64,000 nt of DNA, from contig NZ_JACIIZ010000014.1 of NCBI RefSeq assembly GCF_014205765.1, forward strand, positions 143,606 through 207,605, written 5' to 3'. The position numbers and the translations under genes were made by a program. Positions 56,429 to 64,000 of the stretch are shown piece by piece (positions within the stretch are counted from its first letter, which is position 1; the number at the start of each line of letters is the position of its first letter). Source of the stretch: Nitrospirillum iridis. GTDB lineage: Bacteria; Pseudomonadota; Alphaproteobacteria; Azospirillales; Azospirillaceae. The notes beneath the pieces are model-generated. The model did not search any database, had not been told where the DNA came from, and saw only the letters and a list, made by a program, of their open reading frames with translations.

Positions 56429-57985
56429 TCAGGCGCTGATGGCTGCCGGCGCCGTCTTCTGCCGCTTCACCAGCAGCTTGTTCAGGGCGTGCAGATAGGC
56501 GCGGCAGGTGGCGACCAGGGTGTCGGCGTCGGCCCCCTGCCCGTTCACGGTCTTGCCCCCCTCCTCCAGTCGCACGGTGACCTCGGCCTGGGCATCGGTG
56601 CCGGCGGTGACGGCATGCACCTGGTACAGCTGCAACCGGGCGTCATGGGGGAAGACCAGCTTGATGGCGTTGAACACGGCGTCCACCGGGCCGTTGCCGA
56701 AGCTGACCACCGGCGCCACGGGCTGGCCGCCCACCGTCACCTCCAGCACCGCGTGCTGCGGCCCGCGCGAGCCCGCGACCACCTGCAGCGAGACGAACTG
56801 GATATGGTCGTGCTGGCGGCCCACCTCGTCATCGATCAGGGCGATGATGTCCTCGTCGAAGACGTCCTTCTTGCGGTCGGCCAGGTCCTTGAAGCGGCGG
56901 AAGGCCTCGTTCACGGCGTTGTCGCCCATGTCCTCGTAGCCCAGCTCCTTCAGCTTGGCGCGGAACGCGGCGCGGCCGGAATGCTTGCCCATCACCAGGG
57001 TGGAGCGGTTCAGGCCCACGGACTCCGGCGTCATGATCTCATAGGTGCCGGCGTGCTTGAGCATGCCGTCCTGGTGGATGCCGGACTCGTGCGCGAAGGC
57101 GTTGGCGCCGACGATGGCCTTGTTGGGCTGCACGACGAAGCCGGTGATGGTGGACACCAGGCGCGAGGCGCGGGTGATGGCCTCCGTCCGGATGCCGGTC
57201 TTGTAGGGCAGGTAGTCGGCGCGGGTGCGCAGCGCCATGACGATCTCTTCCAGGGCGGCGTTGCCGGCGCGTTCCCCCAGACCGTTGATGGTGCACTCCA
57301 CCTGGCGGGCGCCGCCGGCGACGCCGGCCAGCGAATTGGCCACGGCCAGGCCCAAATCGTTATGGCAGTGGACGGAGAAGATGGCCTGGTCGCTGTTGGG
57401 CGTCTTCTCCCGCACGGCACGGATCAGCGCGCCGTATTCCTCGGGCACGGCATAGCCCACGGTGTCGGGGATGTTGATGGTGGTGGCACCGGCCCTGATG
57501 GCCGTTTCCACGCAGCGGCAGAGGAAATCCAGCTCGGTGCGGGAACCGTCCTCCGCCGACCACTCCACGTCCTCCACATGGTTGCGGGCGAGCGAGACGC
57601 TGTCCCAGATGGCCTGGACGACGGCGTCCGGTTCCATCTGCAACTTGTATTTCATGTGCAGCGGGCTGGTGGAGATGAAGGTGTGGATGCGCTGCCGCGC
57701 CGCGCCCTTCAAGGCCTCGGCCGCCCGTTCGATGTCGTTGCGGTGGGCGCGGCACAGGCCCGCGATGGTGGCGTCGCGCACCACCCGGCCCACCTCCCGC
57801 ACCGCCTCGAAATCACCGTTGGAGGCGGCGGGGAAACCCGCCTCGATGACGTCCACACCCATTTCCTCCAGCGTCTGGGCAATGCGGATCTTCTCTTCCA
57901 GGTTCATGGAGGCGCCGGGCGACTGCTCGCCGTCGCGCAGGGTGGTGTCGAAGATGATGACGCGGTCGGAAGACGGATGGGTCAT
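56429..57985 (-). CDS. leuA: 2-isopropylmalate synthase
   Basis: LeuA condenses 2-ketoisovalerate with acetyl-CoA, the first committed step to leucine. The 518-residue length fits the long type with a regulatory domain. The catalytic TIM barrel has FDTTLRDGEQSPGASM at the N-terminus, the metal-binding VHCHNDLGLAVANSLAGV and ECTINGLGERAGNAALEEI. The C-terminal leucine-sensing domain spans about residues 390-510. It lies downstream of ilvC but behind ilvC's terminator, so it has its own leader. 2-Ketoisovalerate comes from the ilvB/N/C pathway upstream. Confidence 0.97.
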   Translation of the reverse strand: MTHPSSDRVIIFDTTLRDGEQSPGASMNLEEKIRIAQTLEEMGVDVIEAGFPAASNGDFEAVREVGRVVRDATIAGLCRAHRNDIERAAEALKGAARQRIHTFISTSPLHMKYKLQMEPDAVVQAIWDSVSLARNHVEDVEWSAEDGSRTELDFLCRCVETAIRAGATTINIPDTVGYAVPEEYGALIRAVREKTPNSDQAIFSVHCHNDLGLAVANSLAGVAGGARQVECTINGLGERAGNAALEEIVMALRTRADYLPYKTGIRTEAITRASRLVSTITGFVVQPNKAIVGANAFAHESGIHQDGMLKHAGTYEIMTPESVGLNRSTLVMGKHSGRAAFRAKLKELGYEDMGDNAVNEAFRRFKDLADRKKDVFDEDIIALIDDEVGRQHDHIQFVSLQVVAGSRGPQHAVLEVTVGGQPVAPVVSFGNGPVDAVFNAIKLVFPHDARLQLYQVHAVTAGTDAQAEVTVRLEEGGKTVNGQGADADTLVATCRAYLHALNKLLVKRQKTAPAAISA

Positions 57986-58198
57986 GGCGAAAAATCCTGC
58001 GCTGCCGTCCCGGACGAGGCCGGGGACGGTATGGGACCTGTGAAGGGACCTGGCGTTTCGGCCCGCCGGCCAGCCTGCCGACGGAATCTGACTGATCTAC
58101 GCCCCGTCGCCGCCCCTGGCAACGGCGAATGGGCGTTTTATTGCCGCAAGGCTGACCCGGACGATGCGAATGCACCGATTATGCTGCGCCCGCGAAAT
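57986..58198 (-). promoter_or_regulatory. leuA leader region
   Basis: This 213-base stretch before leuA holds a hairpin CCGTCCC/GGGACGG (58005-58011 with 58023-58029) and a direct repeat GGGACCTG. No leucine-codon-rich leader peptide is visible to me, so classical attenuation is not shown. Confidence 0.35.
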
Positions 58199-58232
58199 GA
58201 AAAAGCCGGCACCCGAAGGCGCCGGCTTTTCC
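58199..58232 (-). terminator. terminator of the ilvB-ilvN-ilvC unit
   Basis: A 10-bp stem AAAAGCCGGC/GCCGGCTTTT (58201-58210 with 58221-58230), with A and T runs, gives a U-tract on the minus strand 24 bases past the ilvC stop. Confidence 0.9.
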
Positions 58233-58255
58233 CGCGTCAGAAAGACAGGGACCGC

Positions 58256-59912
<1,657 letters not shown>

Positions 59913-59967
59913 GATGGGCTCCGGTCGATAGAGGCGGTGAAGGCGGCGGCGTGAGGAACGGGGGCGC

Positions 59968-61743
59968 TTATACCAGCACCATGCCGTCTTCCGGCGTCGC
60001 GTTTTCCACCTTTTCGTCCGGACCCAGCAGCATCTCGTTATGCGCCCGGCCGCCGGGGATCATGGGGAAGCAGTTTTCCTTCTGGTCCACGCACATGTCG
60101 ACGATGACGGGCCGCTTGACGCGGATCATCTCGGCGATGACGTCGTCGACCTCGTCCACCTTGCTGGCGCGCAGGCCCACGCCGCCGAAGGCGTCGGCCA
60201 GCTTCACGAAATCGGGCAGCGCCTCGGAATAGCTTTCCGAGTAGCGGCCGCCATGCAGCAGTTCCTGCCACTGGCGGACCATGCCCATGTACTGGTTGTT
60301 CAGGATGAAGACCTTGACCGGCAGGCGGTACTGCAGGGCGGTCGACATCTCCTGGATGTTCATCTGGATGCTGGCTTCGCCGGCGATGTCGATGCACAGC
60401 GCGTCGGGGTGGGCCACCTGGGCGCCGATGGCGGCCGGGAGGCCGTAGCCCATGGTGCCCAGGCCGCCAGAGGTCATCCAGTGGTTGGGCTTGTCAAAGG
60501 GCATGAACTGGGCGGCCCACATCTGGTGCTGGCCGACCTCGGTGGTGATGTAGACGTCGTCGCGACCGGAAATGGCGGCCCGCAGGCGCTCCAGCGCGAA
60601 CTGCGGCTTGATCACCTTGGAGGTCTTTTCGTACTTCAGGCAGTCGCGCGCCCGCCAGAACTCGATCTGCTCCCACCAGGTCGCCAGCGCCGCCTTGTCG
60701 GCCTGCTTGCCGCGCGCCTTCCAGATGCGGATCATGTCTTCCAGCACGTGGGCGGCGTCGCCGACGATGGGCACGTCCACCCGCACGTTCTTGTTGATGC
60801 TGGACGGGTCGATATCGACGTGGATCTTGACGGAATTCGGGGAGAATTCCGAAACCTTGCCGGTGACGCGGTCATCAAACCGGGCGCCGATGCAGACCAT
60901 CAGGTCGCAGCCGTGCATGGCCAGATTGGCCTCGTACGTCCCGTGCATGCCCAGCATGCCCAGCCACTGCCGGTCGGACGCCGGGAAGGCGCCCAGGCCC
61001 ATCAGGGTGGTGGTGCAGGGATAGCCCGTCATGCGCACGAACTGCGTCAGCAGCTGGCTGGCCACCGGGCCGGCGTTGATGACGCCGCCGCCGACGTAGA
61101 AGATGGGCCGCTTGGCCTTGGCCAACAGGTCGACCGCCTCTTCCACCCGGTTCAGGTCCGGCTTCACCTGCGGGCGGTAGCTCTTCGGCATGCTGTCGGC
61201 CGGGGTGCGGTAGCTCCCCTCCGCGAACTGCACGTCCTTCGGGATATCGATGACGACGGGACCCGGGCGGCCGTTCTTGGCCACGTAGAAGGCCTCGTGC
61301 AGGGTGCGCGCCAGGTTGTTGACGTCCTTCACCAGGTAGTTGTGCTTGGTGCAGGGACGGGTGATGCCCGTGGTGTCGCATTCCTGGAAGGCGTCGTTGC
61401 CGATCAGGTGGGTGGCAACCTGGCCCGACAGGCAGACGATGGGGATGCTGTCCATCAGCGCGTCGGCCAGGCCGGTGACGGCGTTGGTGGCACCGGGGCC
61501 GCTGGTGACCAGGACAACACCGACCTTGCCGGTGGACCGGGCATAGCCTTCGGCCGCGTGCAGGGCCGCCTGCTCATGCCGCACCAGGATGTGGCGGATG
61601 TCGTTCTGCTGGAAAAGCGCGTCGTAGATGGGAAGTACCGCACCGCCCGGATAGCCGAAAATGACCTCTACACCCTGGTCCCGCAACGCCTTCAGGACGA
61701 TGTCGGCACCGGTCAGACTGGTCTCGTTCGTGGCAGCACTCAT
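59968..61743 (-). CDS. ilvB: acetolactate synthase catalytic (large) subunit
   Basis: A 591-residue thiamine-diphosphate enzyme that condenses two pyruvates, or pyruvate and 2-ketobutyrate, at the start of branched-chain amino acid synthesis. GYPGGAVLPIYDAL, RHEQAALHAAEGYARSTGKV with the catalytic Glu, VVLVTSGPGATNAVTGLADA and the C-terminal MGYGLPAAIGAQVAHPDAL with a GEASIQMNIQEM-NNQYMGMVRQWQ TPP-binding region are present. In that region the usual Asp of GDxSF is Glu-Ala (AGEASIQMN), a common variant in alphaproteobacterial enzymes. It is preceded by a promoter and a short leader ORF that ends on its start codon. Confidence 0.97.
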   Translation of the reverse strand: MSAATNETSLTGADIVLKALRDQGVEVIFGYPGGAVLPIYDALFQQNDIRHILVRHEQAALHAAEGYARSTGKVGVVLVTSGPGATNAVTGLADALMDSIPIVCLSGQVATHLIGNDAFQECDTTGITRPCTKHNYLVKDVNNLARTLHEAFYVAKNGRPGPVVIDIPKDVQFAEGSYRTPADSMPKSYRPQVKPDLNRVEEAVDLLAKAKRPIFYVGGGVINAGPVASQLLTQFVRMTGYPCTTTLMGLGAFPASDRQWLGMLGMHGTYEANLAMHGCDLMVCIGARFDDRVTGKVSEFSPNSVKIHVDIDPSSINKNVRVDVPIVGDAAHVLEDMIRIWKARGKQADKAALATWWEQIEFWRARDCLKYEKTSKVIKPQFALERLRAAISGRDDVYITTEVGQHQMWAAQFMPFDKPNHWMTSGGLGTMGYGLPAAIGAQVAHPDALCIDIAGEASIQMNIQEMSTALQYRLPVKVFILNNQYMGMVRQWQELLHGGRYSESYSEALPDFVKLADAFGGVGLRASKVDEVDDVIAEMIRVKRPVIVDMCVDQKENCFPMIPGGRAHNEMLLGPDEKVENATPEDGMVLV

Positions 61744-61811
61744 TTCCCAAAAATCCTGGTTTCTAGTCGCCCCGTCAGGCCCGCGGATCGGGCCTGCTTG
61801 GGAACACCCAT
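61740..61811 (-). CDS. candidate 23-codon leader ORF of ilvB
   Basis: Starting at an ATG at 61811, five bases after an AAGG-containing G-run, a 23-residue frame (MGVPKQARSAG... ending IFGK) runs to a TGA that overlaps the ilvB ATG as ATGA. It contains only a few branched-chain residues (one Val, two Leu, one Ile), so it is not a classical ilv attenuator peptide, but it could couple translation into ilvB. It spans an 8-bp hairpin (61776-61796). Confidence 0.4.
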   Translation of the reverse strand: MGVPKQARSAGLTGRLETRIFGK

Positions 61812-61848
61812 AGCCCCCTTCGCAAGCGCGAAGGTCGGGCGGATCGGG

Positions 61849-61877
61849 ACCCTAGACGGAACCGTACCTATGGTCAA
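61849..61877 (-). promoter_or_regulatory. promoter of ilvB-ilvN-ilvC
   Basis: On the minus strand TTGACC (61872-61877) and TAGGGT (61849-61854) are spaced by 17 bases. The -35 overlaps the miaA stop codon. Transcription would start near 61842, giving a leader of about 100 bases with two hairpins (TTCGC/GCGAA at 61819-61832 and CAGGCCCG/CGGGCCTG at 61776-61796). Confidence 0.6.
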
Positions 61878-62953
61878 CCCGTTTTGCGAATTATCGCAAA
61901 GATTTCACCCGCAAGACTTTCGATTAATTTCTCATGGCCGGTATGCGTCGTATCGAATCCGGGGTCGACGCGGCGGGCGTCCGGCATCTGGTGGCGGAAC
62001 CAGGTGGTCTGGCGCTTGGCATAGTTGCGGGTGTGCCGCTGCGCCAGGGCCACCGCCTCGTCCAGGGAAAGCGTGCCGGCAAGATGGGCCGCCAATTCCG
62101 GCACGCCCAGGGCCTTCATGGCCGGCAGATCGGGATCCAGGTCCAGCGCCAGCAGGGCCCGCACCTCGTCCAGGGCGCCCTGCCCCACCATGGTGGCGAA
62201 GCGGACGTCGCCGTTGGCGTAGAGACGGTCGCGCGGCGGATCGACGACGAGGGTGTGGAACACCAGGTCCGTCGGCGCCGTGGCCGCGGCCTGGCGCTGC
62301 CAGTCCCCCAGCGCGCGCCCGGTGCCCACCACCACCTCCCACGCCCGGACCAGGCGCTGGGTATCGCCGGACGCCAGCCGGGCCGCCCCCTCCGGGTCGC
62401 GCGCCGCCAGATCCTGGTGGAAGGCGGGGCCGCCGACACGGGCGTGCAGGGCCTTGGCCGCCTCCCGCACCGCCTCATCGATCGCCGGAATGTCGGCGAT
62501 GCCGCTCATCAACGTGCGCAGGTAGAGCCCGGTGCCCCCCGCCAGGATGGGTAGCCGGTCGCCACAGGCGCGAATTTCCGCCAGCGCCAGGTCGCGCCAA
62601 TGGGCCGCCGACATGCGCCGCGACGGCGGCACGGTGCTGTAGAGGCGGTGCGGCGCCCGCGCCAGATCGTCCGGGCCCGGCTGGGCGGTCAGCAGCCCCA
62701 GGCCCTGGTACACCTGCATGCTGTCGGCATTGATGACGATGCCGCCCAGGCGCACCGCCAGGTCCAACGCCAGGCGCGACTTGCCGGAGGCGGTGGGGCC
62801 GCCGATGACCACCACCGATTTGGCTTCATTTGTTACAAGACCGGGGCCCGCAACCGTGCTGATCGCAGGGGCCGGATGCCCCACTGCGTCTTGCCTGTCG
62901 CCGCCGCCGCCCGTATCAAGACCAGCGGAAGCCCCCTCAAACCCTTCGGACAT
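61874..62953 (-). CDS. miaA: tRNA dimethylallyltransferase
   Basis: MiaA adds a dimethylallyl group to A37 of tRNAs reading UNN codons, using the isoprenoid made by the pathway of dxs. The P-loop is VVIGGPTASGKSRLALDLA, followed by INADSMQVYQGL, RLYSTVPPSRRMSAAHWRDL, ILAGGTGLYLRTL and YAKRQTTWFRHQ. The core of about 310 residues is complete. The start is unclear: the only ATG giving a full P-loop is at 62953 and adds a 40-residue Gly/Ala-rich extension without a ribosome binding site. Its ATG is only 3 bases from the divergent serB ATG. Confidence 0.9.
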   Translation of the reverse strand: MSEGFEGASAGLDTGGGGDRQDAVGHPAPAISTVAGPGLVTNEAKSVVVIGGPTASGKSRLALDLAVRLGGIVINADSMQVYQGLGLLTAQPGPDDLARAPHRLYSTVPPSRRMSAAHWRDLALAEIRACGDRLPILAGGTGLYLRTLMSGIADIPAIDEAVREAAKALHARVGGPAFHQDLAARDPEGAARLASGDTQRLVRAWEVVVGTGRALGDWQRQAAATAPTDLVFHTLVVDPPRDRLYANGDVRFATMVGQGALDEVRALLALDLDPDLPAMKALGVPELAAHLAGTLSLDEAVALAQRHTRNYAKRQTTWFRHQMPDARRVDPGFDTTHTGHEKLIESLAGEIFAIIRKTG

Positions 62954-62956
62954 GCC

Positions 62957-63877
62957 ATGACCCATGTGGTGACCCTGATCGCCGGCGCCCCCCTCACCCA
63001 AGCCGAGGCGGCGCCCGCGACGCTGGAAGATAGCATGGTCCGCGCGGCCCGCGCCGCCCTGCAGGCGCTGGGGGCGGAAACGGCGACGCCCGACTGGCTG
63101 TCGCCGGCACGGGCCTGCGACATCGCCTTCACCGGCCTGCACCCCGACCAGGCCCAGGCCGCCTGCGCCCAGGCCCTGCTGGGCCGACCGGTGGACGCCA
63201 TCACGCAAAGTGTGGCCGGCCGGCGCAAGGCCGTGCTGGTGGCCGACATGGAATCGACCATCATCCATCAGGAAATGCTGGATGAGTTGGGCGCCCTGAT
63301 CGGCCAGCGCGACGTCATCGCCGAGATCACCCACCGCGCCATGAACGGCGAGATCGACTTCAAGGGCGCGTTGCGCGAACGCGTGGCCCTGCTGGCCGGC
63401 ATGGACGCCGCCGTGATCGAGGAACTGAAGGGCATCGTCACCCTGATGCCCGGTGCCCGCGCCCTGGTCGCCACCATGCGCAAGCACGGCGCCTACTGCG
63501 CCCTGGTGTCGGGCGGCTTCAAGCCCTTCACCGCCCACGTCCGCGACCTGCTGGGTTTTGACGAGGACCAAGCCAACGACCTGATCATCCAGGACGGCAA
63601 GCTGACCGGCCAGCCGGTGGAACCCATCCTGGACAAGGACGCCAAGGCCGCGGCGTTGACCCGCATCTGCGCCCAGCAGCGCGTAGCCCTGACCGCCGCC
63701 GTCACCGTGGGCGACGGCGCCAACGACCTGCCCATGCTGCTGGCCGCCGGCCTGGGCATCGCCTTCCATGCCAAGCCGGCAGTGGCGGCATCGGCCCGCG
63801 CCCGGGTGGACCATGGCGACCTGACGGCCCTGCTGTACGCCCAGGGCTACCGCGAGGCGGAGATCGTGGCCGGCTAA
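62957..63877 (+). CDS. serB: phosphoserine phosphatase
   Basis: SerB dephosphorylates phosphoserine in the last step of serine synthesis. The 306-residue protein has an N-terminal ACT-like region of about 85 residues and a HAD-family phosphatase domain. HAD motif I reads VADMESTIIHQEMLDELG, so the usual second Asp of DxDxT is Glu here. Motif II is LVSGGFKPFT, the Lys lies in LDKDAKAAALTRI, and motif III is TVGDGANDLPMLLAAGLGI. The cap region (GEIDFKGALRERVALLAG) with the substrate Arg and Phe is intact. It is divergent from miaA with 3 bases between start codons. Confidence 0.94.
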   Translation: MTHVVTLIAGAPLTQAEAAPATLEDSMVRAARAALQALGAETATPDWLSPARACDIAFTGLHPDQAQAACAQALLGRPVDAITQSVAGRRKAVLVADMESTIIHQEMLDELGALIGQRDVIAEITHRAMNGEIDFKGALRERVALLAGMDAAVIEELKGIVTLMPGARALVATMRKHGAYCALVSGGFKPFTAHVRDLLGFDEDQANDLIIQDGKLTGQPVEPILDKDAKAAALTRICAQQRVALTAAVTVGDGANDLPMLLAAGLGIAFHAKPAVAASARARVDHGDLTALLYAQGYREAEIVAG

Positions 63878-63936
63878 AGTGAAGCGCGATCAGGTGAGAG
63901 CTATCTGTGCTGAGAGAGTATTGACCTGACAGTCCC

Positions 63937-63970
63937 GGCCACACCGGCCCCCGCGGGGGCCGGTGTGGCC
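63937..63970 (+). terminator. large GC hairpin after serB
   Basis: A perfect 16-bp inverted repeat (63937-63952 with 63955-63970) lies 60 bases past the serB stop. There is no U-run; it may still end transcription. The last 30 bases of the window beyond it show no gene. Confidence 0.6.
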
Positions 63971-64000
63971 ATGCCACCTCTGGTGGGGTTTGATGGAGTT

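Overview
The window is GC-rich chromosomal DNA from an alphaproteobacterium. The most likely family is Azospirillaceae/Rhodospirillales. This rests on gene order (miaA-ilvB-ilvN-ilvC-leuA upstream of mreBCD-mrdA-rodA; histone deacetylase-xseB-ispA-dxs-tlyA; an iscR-type regulator-sufBCDSU-DUF59-sufA operon), on protein sequence character, and on the family known for such blocks; no database search was possible. I see no prophage, transposase, CRISPR array, plasmid function or rRNA. Almost everything is core metabolism and cell-envelope housekeeping.

Layout. 0.1-10.4 kb: a DUF6134 protein, panC, a small lipoprotein with an anion permease, an MBL-fold hydrolase, a cation-efflux transporter overlapping pdxH, a glycine-zipper lipoprotein, a CbpA-like co-chaperone, a dienelactone hydrolase and a YihY/BrkB membrane protein. 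10.4-19 kb: fabI-aroC, an orphan spore-coat-U-like secreted protein, pabB-pabC, sppA and a TerC protein. 19-26.6 kb: the isoprenoid block (HDAC-like, xseB, ispA, dxs, tlyA), a DUF423-TusA pair, and wrbA divergent from a LysR regulator. 26.6-27.1 kb: no protein gene, but a promoter, a long closing helix and a strong terminator that together look like a small-RNA gene. 27.1-35 kb: an unusual alpha/beta hydrolase, then the SUF iron-sulfur operon. 35-41.6 kb: a chemoreceptor, then two paralogous copies of an unrecognised two-gene membrane/coiled-coil cassette on either side of a threonine aldolase. 41.7-50.3 kb: pepN, two lipoproteins, a universal stress protein, an aminoglycoside-phosphotransferase/kinase fusion, a PagL-like lipid A deacylase and two tRNA-Lys(CTT) genes in a 338-bp tandem duplication. 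50.4-56.1 kb: the rod-shape operon mreB-mreC-mreD-mrdA-rodA. 56.4-64 kb: leuA, ilvC, ilvN, ilvB and miaA, with serB divergent.

How the genes work together. ilvB/ilvN/ilvC/leuA supply branched-chain amino acids and 2-isopropylmalate. aroC makes chorismate, which pabB/pabC convert to p-aminobenzoate for folate. dxs/ispA make isoprenoid precursors, and miaA uses dimethylallyl diphosphate to modify tRNA. The SUF operon makes Fe-S clusters. fabI, the mre/mrd/rodA operon and the PagL-like enzyme serve membrane and wall synthesis or remodelling. The best candidates for undescribed biology are the duplicated cassette at 37.4-41.6 kb, whose two gene types also seem to share a C-terminal domain, and the structured RNA at about 26.78-26.92 kb.
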